The notes beneath the pieces were generated by a model, which worked only from the letters and a program-made list of their open reading frames with translations, was not told the DNA's origin and ran no database searches. Below are positions 1 through 6,262 of a DNA stretch of 12,056 nt, piece by piece; position 1 is the stretch's first letter, and each line of letters starts with the position of its first letter. Source of the DNA: an uncultured Spirochaetaceae bacterium (lineage in GTDB: Bacteria > Spirochaetota > Spirochaetia > Sphaerochaetales > Sphaerochaetaceae); the NCBI GenBank assembly GCA_944389985.1, contig CALXON010000039.1, positions 1 through 12,056 on the forward strand, read 5' to 3'. Made by a program: the position numbers and the translations under genes.

Positions 1-849
1 CTGTATTCTCTGGAGCATGTCCATCACAGCCTGATTCGCTCCGCCGTGTTTTGATCCCCAGAGTGCACATACACCTGCGGTGACAGATGCATATAGGTTC
101 GCATCAGAGGAGCCGACAAGACGTACAGCGCTGGTAGAACAGTTCTGCTCATGATCCGCGTGAAGTATCAGGAGCTTGTTCAGTGCATCCACATTTACAG
201 GAGAAGGAATGTAGTTGTTTACAGATGTGCGGAACATCATGTTCAGGAAGTTCGCACAGTATGAGTAGTTGTACTGCGGCTCGACAAAGTCCAGCCCGTT
301 CATCTGCCTGTATGTGAATGCCGCTATGGTTCTCATCTTCGACAGGAGCCTTGTCACGGTAAGGTCAAGATTCTCCTCGGGATCCCTGTCCTCGAACTCG
401 GGATAGAAAGCCGAAAGCGACGCGACCATCGCAGCAAGGATTCCCATAGGGTGACCGTCATGGGGATAGGCCCTGAAGAAGTCCCTCATGTTCGTGTGCA
501 GCAGGGAGTTCTCATTAAGCAGTTTCTGGTACCCTATTCTCTGTTCGGCTGTCGGCAGCTTGCCCTTGATGAGAAGGTATGCGACCTCGATGAAGTCACA
601 GTTCTTCACGAGATCAGCGATATCATAACCACGATAGCGCAGAATGCCCTTTTCTCCGTTTATATAGCAGATAGAGGACATGCATGAACCTGTGTTCACA
701 TATCCCGGATCGTAGGTTATATACCCTGTGTCCTTTCTCAATGAGGTGATGTCAATTGACCTTTCTCCCATGTTGTCAATGATGACATCTCCCCTGAACT
801 CCCTCTCACCCGGCAGTCTTATGAGGGCGGCATCCTTCTCCCTGATCAT
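1..849 (-). CDS. gltA: Citrate synthase, hexameric type II (N-terminal two thirds; runs off left edge)
   Basis: Condenses oxaloacetate with acetyl-CoA to citrate in the cytoplasm. I translated 283 codons from the ATG at 849 down to base 1 with no stop. Family signatures are clear: a YDPGY segment near residue 46, GILRYRGYDI at 68-77, HADHEQNCSTS at 230-240 and WGSKHGGAN at 264-272. H268 aligns with catalytic His264 of E. coli GltA and H233 with His229. The other catalytic residues (His305 and Asp362 in E. coli) would lie beyond the window. The family is about 430 residues long, so roughly one third is missing. The start overlaps the upstream dehydrogenase stop as ATGA, with an AAGGA ribosome site six bases before it, so the two genes are probably cotranscribed and translationally coupled. 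A 2-methylcitrate synthase is the main alternative; the GltA-like motifs favour citrate synthase. Confidence 0.93.
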   Translation of the reverse strand, partial: MIREKDAALIRLPGEREFRGDVIIDNMGERSIDITSLRKDTGYITYDPGYVNTGSCMSSICYINGEKGILRYRGYDIADLVKNCDFIEVAYLLIKGKLPTAEQRIGYQKLLNENSLLHTNMRDFFRAYPHDGHPMGILAAMVASLSAFYPEFEDRDPEENLDLTVTRLLSKMRTIAAFTYRQMNGLDFVEPQYNYSYCANFLNMMFRTSVNNYIPSPVNVDALNKLLILHADHEQNCSTSAVRLVGSSDANLYASVTAGVCALWGSKHGGANQAVMDMLQRIQ

Positions 850-1733
850 AGGATGTCCTTCCCTGCAAGGGATTCCAGAGCCTTCACAAGCACCTGTGTT
901 CCTTTCCGGCCCATTCCCTGCGATCTTATGGCAAGATAAAGCTGCTTTGTCAGTGCAAGCGACGGAAGGGAAAGGGACATGTTCTCAGCCTCTTCAAGCG
1001 CTATGCCCATATCCTTTATGAAGTGATCGACCATGAATCCCGGCTCATAATCACCACGGAGCACTCTTGGAGCGAGATTGTCGAGAGTCCAGCATCCTGC
1101 AGCTCCTTTGGAGATCGTGGAGACCATCTTCTCAAGATCAAGACCGGCTTTCGCTCCGTAGACAAGAGCCTCGGAGACTCCGCACATCGTGCCTGCAATG
1201 ACGATCTGGTTCGTCATCTTCGTATGCTGACCTGATCCTACAGGTCCCATATGGGTGATGTTCCTGCCCATAACCTGGAAATAAGGGAGAAGCTCAGCAA
1301 ATGCGGACTCCTCTCCTCCGACCATGAACGAGAGCGTACCGTTCTTCGCTCCTACATCCCCTCCAGACACAGGAGCATCCACAAGAAGGGTTCCCTTCTC
1401 CTTCAGCTTCTCCGCGATCCTGATCTCAAGGGATGGCTTTGTCGTCGTCATGTCACAGAAGATCTTTCCGGGAGCGGCCGATCCGATAAGCCCGCCATCT
1501 CCGAGATAGACACCTTCGACATCCTTCGGGAATCCGACAATCGTGAATACGACATCCGCATTGGCGGCAACCTCTTCCGGAGTATCACACCAGATGGCAC
1601 CTCTGGAGACAAGCGCATCCCCTTTTGCCTTTGTCCTGTTGTAGATATACAGCTGATAGCCTGCATCCATGAGCCTTGATGCCATCGCAGCTCCCATCAC
1701 ACCAAGTCCGATGAAACCAGTTTTCTTTCCCAT
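846..1733 (-). CDS. NAD(P)-dependent beta-hydroxyacid dehydrogenase (3-hydroxyisobutyrate dehydrogenase / tartronate-semialdehyde reductase family)
   Basis: 295 residues, the usual family length. A Rossmann glycine motif GFIGLGVMG lies at residues 6-14, followed by NRT at 32-34 after the second strand, an arrangement often associated with NADP(H) preference. The substrate-binding signature DAPVSGGDVGAKNGTLSF covers 119-136, the catalytic lysine is probably K172 in GQHTKMTNQ, and the C-terminal helical domain carries HFIKDMGIA at 237-245. The family oxidises or reduces short beta-hydroxyacids; the substrate cannot be read from the sequence (tartronate semialdehyde, 3-hydroxyisobutyrate and succinic semialdehyde reductases all share this plan). 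An in-frame TAA 12 bases upstream fixes the ATG at 1733, and there is no Shine-Dalgarno site in between; an extended -10 six bases upstream suggests a leaderless mRNA. It overlaps gltA by four bases. Confidence 0.88.
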   Translation of the reverse strand: MGKKTGFIGLGVMGAAMASRLMDAGYQLYIYNRTKAKGDALVSRGAIWCDTPEEVAANADVVFTIVGFPKDVEGVYLGDGGLIGSAAPGKIFCDMTTTKPSLEIRIAEKLKEKGTLLVDAPVSGGDVGAKNGTLSFMVGGEESAFAELLPYFQVMGRNITHMGPVGSGQHTKMTNQIVIAGTMCGVSEALVYGAKAGLDLEKMVSTISKGAAGCWTLDNLAPRVLRGDYEPGFMVDHFIKDMGIALEEAENMSLSLPSLALTKQLYLAIRSQGMGRKGTQVLVKALESLAGKDIL

Positions 1734-1739
1734 AGAGTG

Positions 1740-1748
1740 ATATTAGCA
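1740..1748 (-). promoter_or_regulatory. Candidate extended -10 promoter for a leaderless dehydrogenase-gltA mRNA
   Basis: On the minus strand TGCTAATAT matches an extended -10 (TGn followed by a TATAAT-like hexamer). Only six bases separate it from the ATG at 1733, so transcription starting at the usual distance would begin at or next to the start codon. No good -35 is seen at 17-18 bases, which fits extended -10 promoters. The permease terminator lies just upstream, so the operon needs its own promoter here. Confidence 0.45.
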
Positions 1749-1786
1749 CAAAACCGGGAGACATCCTATCTTGAAGACAGCCAGAG

Positions 1787-1820
1787 AAAAGAAAGAGAGG
1801 CCATCTTCTGACAGCCTCTC
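1787..1820 (-). terminator. Rho-independent terminator of the purine permease gene
   Basis: On the minus strand GAGAGGC pairs with GCCTCTC. The stem extends inward by four more pairs (two of them G-U) around an AGAA loop, and is followed at once by TTTCTTTTC. It lies 22 bases after the permease stop and separates that gene from the dehydrogenase-gltA pair. Confidence 0.85.
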
Positions 1821-1841
1821 CTGATTGTATTGACTTCTCTA

Positions 1842-3236
1842 TCAGCCGATGGCCTTGAGAATGAAGTCGATGATGAAGAGAACGGAAGCTCCTGCGATGA
1901 TAGGATGGATCTCCTTGGCCTTTCCTGTGCAGAGCTTTGTGAGGCAGTACATGATGAATCCTGCCGCGATACCATTCGTGATTCCGTATGTGAAGCTCAT
2001 CACGGCTACTGTGAAGAATGCCGGAACAGCTTCCTGGAAGTTCTTCCAGTTGATCGATGCGAACGGCTCGACCATCAGAATACCGACAACGATGAGAGCC
2101 GGAGATGTTGCAGCGCCAGGAACCATGCCGATGAGTCCCGCGAATGGGAGACAGAGGAGGAACATAACCGCCGTCGTGAGGCTTGTAAGACCCGTGCGTC
2201 CGCCTGCTGCGATACCGGCAGAGCTCTCAACATATGTGGTTGCGTTTGATGTTCCGAGAAGAGCTCCGATGCTTGTCGCGAAGCTGTCAGCGACGAGAGC
2301 CTTGTCAAGGCGGCTCTTGAATCCTGAGCCTTCAAGTGCCTTCTCGTCCTCTGCGTCGAATATTCCGCTCTTGCGTCCGGTTCCGATGAACGTTCCGATG
2401 GAGTCGAATGTATCGGAAAGACACATCGAGAAGATCGTCACGATGACGAAAGGAATCTTTGATGCATCACCGAAGAGGGATGTGAAACCGTCTGCTCCGA
2501 AGAATGCGAATGCGACTTCCTTGAAACCTGTCCATGTTCCGGAGTCAGAGAAGATCGATTCAGGAAGATGTGTGACTCCGAGAGGGATTCCGATGATCGT
2601 CGTTGCGACGATACCGATGAGGATGGCACCCTTTACGTTCATGACCATGAGAATGACCATGATGAGAAGTCCGACAACCGCAAGTACCAGAGAAGGATTG
2701 CTGAAAGGCATCATTCCCGGTGTGACCCCCGTGTTGAGAACAAGAGAACCCGCCTCAGGAGCCGTGACTGTGAAGGAGATAAGTCCGGAATTGATCAGTC
2801 CGAGATATGCGATGAAAAGTCCGATACCGCCGCCGATAGCGTTCTGAAGGCTCTCAGGGATGGACTTGACGATGGATTTGCGGAGTTTCGTGACTGTGAT
2901 GATTATGTTGATGAGACCACAAATGAAAACCATCGACAGCGCCTGTTTCCATGTGAATCCGCCGGCAAGACATACTGTATACGCGAAAAGCGCATTGAGT
3001 CCCATGCCAGGGGCAACAGCATACGGAACATTGGCGAACAGCGCCATGATCAGCGTACCGACAGCTGCTGAGAGACATGTCGCAACAAACACGCCTTCAA
3101 AGCTCATTCCTGTCGAGCTCAGCATGCTTGGATTGACGAAAATGATGTAAGCCATTGTAAAGAACGTCGTAAGACCTGCTACTATCTCGGTCCTTACGCT
3201 CGTTCCTTTCTCTTTGAGACAGAAGAAATCCTGCAT
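1842..3236 (-). CDS. NCS2 purine permease, AzgA/PbuG type (adenine, hypoxanthine or guanine uptake)
   Basis: 464 residues, strongly hydrophobic with about a dozen or more membrane segments; an integral cytoplasmic-membrane protein that imports purine bases, probably with protons. Subfamily hallmarks in order: an amphipathic N-terminus then GLTTFFTMAYIIFVNP (21-36), APGMGLNALFAY (75-86), MCLSDTFDSIGTFIGTGR (271-288), and GTSNATTYVESSAG (328-341) followed by the conserved GRTGLTS. The start has an ideal site, AAGGAGG, four bases before the ATG. It is transcribed away from adenine deaminase, and the pair reads as uptake followed by deamination. The leader of about 60 bases shows no purine riboswitch core, although such permeases often carry one in Firmicutes. 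It ends in a clear terminator. The exact base specificity (adenine versus guanine/hypoxanthine) cannot be decided here. Confidence 0.93.
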   Translation of the reverse strand: MQDFFCLKEKGTSVRTEIVAGLTTFFTMAYIIFVNPSMLSSTGMSFEGVFVATCLSAAVGTLIMALFANVPYAVAPGMGLNALFAYTVCLAGGFTWKQALSMVFICGLINIIITVTKLRKSIVKSIPESLQNAIGGGIGLFIAYLGLINSGLISFTVTAPEAGSLVLNTGVTPGMMPFSNPSLVLAVVGLLIMVILMVMNVKGAILIGIVATTIIGIPLGVTHLPESIFSDSGTWTGFKEVAFAFFGADGFTSLFGDASKIPFVIVTIFSMCLSDTFDSIGTFIGTGRKSGIFDAEDEKALEGSGFKSRLDKALVADSFATSIGALLGTSNATTYVESSAGIAAGGRTGLTSLTTAVMFLLCLPFAGLIGMVPGAATSPALIVVGILMVEPFASINWKNFQEAVPAFFTVAVMSFTYGITNGIAAGFIMYCLTKLCTGKAKEIHPIIAGASVLFIIDFILKAIG

Positions 3237-3304
3237 ATCTCCTCCTTAGTCCGAACGAATGATGGAAAAACCTGCACGATCTTCCACCCATAGCTACCAG
3301 TAAT

Positions 3305-3334
3305 ATTATAGGCTTTTTTCAATATGCTGCGCAA
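3305..3334 (-). promoter_or_regulatory. Candidate sigma70-type promoter of the purine permease
   Basis: On the minus strand a perfect -10 TATAAT (3305-3310) follows TTGCGC (3329-3334) with an 18-base spacer. Initiation near 3298 would give a leader of about 62 bases. The -35 matches only TTG of TTGACA. The ade transcript starts somewhere in the same 195-base divergent gap; its best -10 is CATAAT at 3342-3347, with no convincing -35. Confidence 0.5.
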
Positions 3335-3431
3335 ATCTTTTCATAATAAGCTGAATATGGACAGAACAGCCGGTGATGAATTCATTTGCGCTGTACCGGA
3401 AAACAGAGTACCCTGAGACAGGAGAAAGAAC

Positions 3432-5174
3432 ATGGACAAGAAGAGAGCTTCAGGACTTATTGATGCGGCGATGGGAAGAATTCCCTGTGATACAGTCATA
3501 CGCAATGCCGAGGTTGTCGATGTATTCAGCAGGACCACATTCCGTACTGATGTGTATATATATGACGGACTCATAGCCGGATTCGGAGGAGACAGGAAAG
3601 CGGAGAACGAGATAGATGCGGAAGGCCGGTATCTCATTCCGGGGTTCATCGACGCACACTGTCATATCGAGAGCTCTCACCTCTCCCCTTCTGAATTCTC
3701 CGACGCGGTCATTCCCAGAGGTACGACCACTGTCATCGCGGATCCTCATGAGATCTGCAACGTTACAGGACTTGATGGTATGGAATACATGCTGAAAGCC
3801 TCTGAGAACATACCTCTCTCTGTGTTCCTCATGTTCCCGTCCTGCGTACCTGCGACTCCTTTCGAGCATTCAGGTGCGGTACTCACAGCTGCAGAGATAG
3901 AGAAATACATAGATAATGATAGGGTGCTCGGACTTGGAGAGATGATGAACTATCCGGGAGTGGCGTCTCACGATGAGATTGTGATGGACAAACTCCAGGA
4001 AGCCTATGCGAGAAGGAAGAACATTGACGGGCATGCTCCATCGATTCTGGGCATGGGACTGGATGCATATTCAGGTGCAGGAATAACCACAGACCATGAG
4101 TGCGAGACTCCTGAGGAACTGAAGGAGAAGATCAGGAGAGGCATGTTCATCATGCTGCGTCAGGGAACGGCATGCCGCAACGTCCTGCAGCTTCTTCCCG
4201 GTGTCACCGATGGCAACTCATCCCGCCTTCTCTTCTGCACGGATGACAAACAGCCCCAGACAATAGTCAGCTCCGGCCATGTCAATGAAGGTGTGAACAT
4301 CGCCATTGAGAATGGTGTAGATCCTGTCACTGCGATAACGATGGCAACGCTGAATGCATCTGTCTGCTATCATCTTGACGACAGAGGTGCCATTGCTCCC
4401 GGACGCCGTGCTGACTTCTTTCTCACATCATCGATAGACAGGGGAATCGTCCCGGAGGAGGTCTTCATACTCGGCAGGAAAGAAGCTGAGAACGGGAAGA
4501 TCCTCAGGAAAGCGCTACATACGGCACCAGAGAAGGTGTCAGGCAGAATGGATGTGAAGGACTTCTCCGAGAAGAAGCTCTCACTGAAGCCCGGTTCCGA
4601 TCATGTCAGGGTAATAGACATCATTCCGGGTGGAGTCGTGACCGGTAACGGTGAGGCTTATATAAAGAGAGACAGTAATGGCGAGTGGATACATGAGGAC
4701 GACAAGGATATCCTGAAACTTGCAGTGATCGAACGGCATCATGGTACAGGAAATGCAGCCACTGCCCTCATCCGGGGCTATGGTATGAGACACGGAGCCG
4801 TCGCGACTTCGATCGCCCATGATTCCCACAACATCATCGTTATCGGCGACAATGACCGCGATATGGCAGACGCGGTGAGAAAACTCATATCGATCGGTGG
4901 CGGTATCACGATGTTCCAGGATGGAAAGGAACTCGGTACACACCGCCTTGAGATTGCAGGACTGATGACAGACCTCCCGCTTGAGGATGTCACAGAGTGC
5001 CTTGATGAGATGCACAGGACAGCATATGAGAAGCTCGGAGTATCTGAGAAGATAGATCCGTTCATGACTCTCTGCTTCATGGCCCTTCCTGTAATACCGT
5101 CATTGAAACTTACAGATTGTGGACTCTTCGATGTTGATGGATTCACATTCACGGACATAGCGATCAGGAGCTGA
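3432..5174 (+). CDS. ade: Adenine deaminase
   Basis: Converts adenine to hypoxanthine and ammonia, feeding purine salvage in the cytoplasm. 580 residues, matching the bacterial Ade family of the amidohydrolase superfamily. Metal-site and family motifs in order: PGFIDAHCHIESSHLSP (70-86) with the HxH pair at 76 and 78, ADPHEICN (103-110), GLGEMMNYPG (167-176), DGHAP (199-203), TDHEC (220-224) and FCTDD (268-272). The C-terminal part, specific to Ade and absent from most amidohydrolases, has AHDSHNIIVIGDND and GGGITM. The ATG at 3432 follows AGGAGA by six bases. It is divergent from a purine permease, consistent with use of adenine as a purine or nitrogen source. A perfect hairpin spans its stop codon, and a lipoprotein gene starts 30 bases after it. 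Confidence 0.96.
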   Translation: MDKKRASGLIDAAMGRIPCDTVIRNAEVVDVFSRTTFRTDVYIYDGLIAGFGGDRKAENEIDAEGRYLIPGFIDAHCHIESSHLSPSEFSDAVIPRGTTTVIADPHEICNVTGLDGMEYMLKASENIPLSVFLMFPSCVPATPFEHSGAVLTAAEIEKYIDNDRVLGLGEMMNYPGVASHDEIVMDKLQEAYARRKNIDGHAPSILGMGLDAYSGAGITTDHECETPEELKEKIRRGMFIMLRQGTACRNVLQLLPGVTDGNSSRLLFCTDDKQPQTIVSSGHVNEGVNIAIENGVDPVTAITMATLNASVCYHLDDRGAIAPGRRADFFLTSSIDRGIVPEEVFILGRKEAENGKILRKALHTAPEKVSGRMDVKDFSEKKLSLKPGSDHVRVIDIIPGGVVTGNGEAYIKRDSNGEWIHEDDKDILKLAVIERHHGTGNAATALIRGYGMRHGAVATSIAHDSHNIIVIGDNDRDMADAVRKLISIGGGITMFQDGKELGTHRLEIAGLMTDLPLEDVTECLDEMHRTAYEKLGVSEKIDPFMTLCFMALPVIPSLKLTDCGLFDVDGFTFTDIAIRS

Positions 5175-5187
5175 GAGGCAGCTCCTG
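5165..5187 (+). promoter_or_regulatory. Perfect 9-bp hairpin spanning the ade stop codon
   Basis: CAGGAGCTG (5165-5173) pairs exactly with CAGCTCCTG (5179-5187) around a five-base loop; the ade TGA occupies 5172-5174 inside it. It is followed by AATAAAAAGGGGG rather than a run of T, so it does not look like a normal terminator in the plus direction. It sits just before the ribosome site of the lipoprotein gene and may act in mRNA stability, partial termination or translational coupling. Confidence 0.6.
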
Positions 5188-5204
5188 AATAAAAAGGGGG
5201 AACG

Positions 5205-5606
5205 ATGAAGAACAGAAGGAAACTTTCCATCTTTGCACTGATCTGTATTGTTGCGGCATGCATCGGACTTGCATCCTGTTCAGACAGCACCAGTGCCATT
5301 TTCGATATTCCAGAAGGGCTCTGGGGTGATTACGAAGGAGTTACAACACTTAAAATCTCCAGACATGAAATCATCTATAATAATATGCCTATTGAGGACT
5401 ATCTTTTCCTTGGCGGAGAAGGACGGATTACATATTTGTCTCAGGAGACTCTCTCGGATACCAGCTATTCATGCATAATAGAAATATCAGGATACGGAAT
5501 GACAGAAAGGTTTCACATAACTGCAACACTGACAGGAAGGACTCTCACACTTTCAATACCAGAGTACCAGCAAATACCGGCAACCTTTACGAAAATATCA
5601 GAATAA
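5205..5606 (+). CDS. Small predicted lipoprotein of unknown function
   Basis: 133 residues. The start has a positive MKNRRK, a hydrophobic segment (8-22) and a lipobox LASC with the lipidated cysteine at 25, so the mature protein of about 109 residues should be membrane-anchored outside the cytoplasm by signal peptidase II processing. The rest is a small beta-rich-looking domain (GLWGDYEGVTTLKIS near 38-52, then alternating polar and hydrophobic strands ending in PATFTKISE). I do not recognise a named family; small lipoproteins of this style are frequent in spirochaetes and Bacteroidota. A strong AAGGGGG precedes the ATG by four bases. The 30-base gap from ade suggests cotranscription, but a shared function is not evident. 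The 140 bases after its stop hold only weak hairpins and no convincing terminator. Confidence 0.8.
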   Translation: MKNRRKLSIFALICIVAACIGLASCSDSTSAIFDIPEGLWGDYEGVTTLKISRHEIIYNNMPIEDYLFLGGEGRITYLSQETLSDTSYSCIIEISGYGMTERFHITATLTGRTLTLSIPEYQQIPATFTKISE

Positions 5607-5746
5607 AGCATCCGCCTGTAACAGTGAGATGCGACGTGGGTAAGAACAGTATGGAGGAAGATCCGGAGCAATCAACGATCTGAGACAGACAATCTGTAAG
5701 TGAAAATAAGTGAGAAATGTTTGTTGGATTTCGTTATGAAAGGCTA

Positions 5747-5775
5747 TTGACCTTATCATACATAACTGGTATTTT
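5747..5775 (+). promoter_or_regulatory. Promoter of the tRNA-Phe gene
   Basis: TTGACC (5747-5752) and TATTTT (5770-5775) are separated by exactly 17 bases. Initiation near 5782 would give a 20-base leader before the mature tRNA end. Confidence 0.7.
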
Positions 5776-5781
5776 ATCACA

Positions 5782-5800
5782 CGTTGTTGAGTAAACAACG
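5782..5800 (+). other. Perfect 7-bp hairpin forming the pre-tRNA leader
   Basis: CGTTGTT pairs with AACAACG around the loop GAGTA. The hairpin begins about where transcription should start and ends one base before G-1 of the mature tRNA side. It would therefore make up nearly the whole 5' leader removed by RNase P. Confidence 0.55.
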
Positions 5801-5801
5801 G

Positions 5802-5874
5802 GCCGCTTTAGCTCAGTTGGTAGAGCAAAGGACTGAAAATCCTTGTGTCCCTGGTTCGATTCCTGGAGGCGGCA
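5802..5874 (+). tRNA. tRNA-Phe (anticodon GAA)
   Basis: 73 bases fold as a cloverleaf. The acceptor GCCGCTT pairs with AGGCGGC (one G-U). The D stem is GCTC/GAGC and the D loop contains GG. The anticodon stem is AAGGA/TCCTT with anticodon GAA at 5835-5837 in a CTGAAAA loop. The variable loop is GTGTC and the T loop TTCGATT. The discriminator is A5874; CCA is not encoded, so it must be added after transcription. The T stem reads CCTGG on both sides, leaving a T-T mismatch in its middle pair (51-63). Confidence 0.97.
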
Positions 5875-5879
5875 TTCAT

Positions 5880-5905
5880 AAGGCTCCCGAAAAGGGAGCT
5901 TTCTT
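5880..5905 (+). terminator. Rho-independent terminator after tRNA-Phe
   Basis: GCTCCC (5883-5888) pairs with GGGAGC (5894-5899) around GAAAA, with extra weak pairs below the stem, followed by TTTCTTC. It starts six bases after the mature tRNA end. Confidence 0.75.
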
Positions 5906-5999
5906 CGTCTATCGGAGTTCATCAGCCAGTTACCGCCAGAAAATCCACTCAGATATTCTCATTGGCTGAAGATGTTCTGAACAATCAAATACATTCTAT

Positions 6000-6013
6000 A
6001 GGAAGTACTTCCT
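6000..6013. repeat. Perfect 14-base palindrome
   Basis: AGGAAGTACTTCCT is its own reverse complement. The symmetry continues for three more pairs on each side with one G-T mismatch (5997-6016). It resembles a dimeric regulator site; no known operator is recognised. Confidence 0.5.
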
Positions 6014-6070
6014 GTACTCCATTGGAATGCAATCTAAGGTAATAGCTTATCAGCTATTGAAGATCACCGA

Positions 6071-6171
6071 GGAATCTTTATAAAAAGATGCCGTTTTTTA
6101 TAAAGATTTCCGGAATGTTTATAAAAAGAGCCTGTTTTCTATAAATGTCTGTCAGAAATCTTTATATAATT
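6071..6171. repeat. Array of five alternating GGAATCTTTATAAAAAGA-like boxes
   Basis: Plus-orientation copies lie at 6071-6088, 6112-6129 and (divergent) 6154-6171; minus-orientation copies at 6094-6111 and (weak) 6135-6152. Each is centred on TTTATAAA or a near match, at 6077, 6097, 6118, 6138 and 6161, i.e. steps of 20, 21, 20 and 23 bases. The first two boxes form an inverted repeat with 14-base arms (AATCTTTATAAAAA). The last box overlaps a TATAAT at 6165-6170. Likely an operator array or a cruciform/hairpin-forming element for the downstream gene. Confidence 0.7.
6165..6170 (+). promoter_or_regulatory. Candidate upstream promoter (-10) of the 5-FCL gene
   Basis: A perfect TATAAT embedded in the last box of the array. 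No good -35 lies 16-18 bases upstream, where box 4 sits instead, so use of this promoter may depend on a factor bound to the array. Initiation near 6177 would give a leader of about 90 bases. Confidence 0.35.
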
Positions 6172-6183
6172 GACCATCACCAC

Positions 6184-6233
6184 TCAGGACAAAAAGATCT
6201 CATGAGGACAATCCTCCCAAAGCACGGTCCTGA
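6184..6233 (+). other. Nested stem-loop in the possible 5-FCL mRNA leader
   Basis: TCAGGAC (6184-6190) pairs with GTCCTGA (6227-6233), enclosing GAGGA (6204-6208) paired with TCCTC (6212-6216) around CAA. If transcription starts near 6177 this would fold as a two-tier leader structure. No known riboswitch consensus is recognised. Confidence 0.4.
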
Positions 6234-6253
6234 TTCAAGATCATCAGTATCCA

Positions 6254-6262
6254 TGGCATAAT
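6254..6262 (+). promoter_or_regulatory. Candidate extended -10 for a leaderless 5-FCL mRNA
   Basis: TGGCATAAT fits an extended -10, and six bases separate it from the ATG at 6269. TTCAAG at 6234-6239 is a weak -35 at 17 bases. The geometry is identical to that in front of the dehydrogenase at 1733. Confidence 0.4.

Noticed and set aside
1830..3150. Several long open frames on the plus strand opposite the purine permease (up to about 330 codons)
   Set aside because: They mirror a clear membrane transporter gene on the other strand, have low-complexity or arginine- and serine-rich translations, and lack family motifs; they arise from the codon bias of the real gene.
3237..3431. Possible purine riboswitch in front of the permease or ade
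   Set aside because: I searched both strands by eye for the conserved junction and loop sequences of the purine aptamer and did not find them; a covariance-model search would settle it.
5850..5880. Integration (att) site at the 3' end of tRNA-Phe
   Set aside because: No second copy of the tRNA 3' segment, no integrase and no foreign-looking genes are present; ordinary core genes follow.
5784..6042. Short open frames of 60-66 codons overlapping the tRNA and its terminator
   Set aside because: They run through the tRNA cloverleaf and terminator, have no good ribosome site and no protein-like character.
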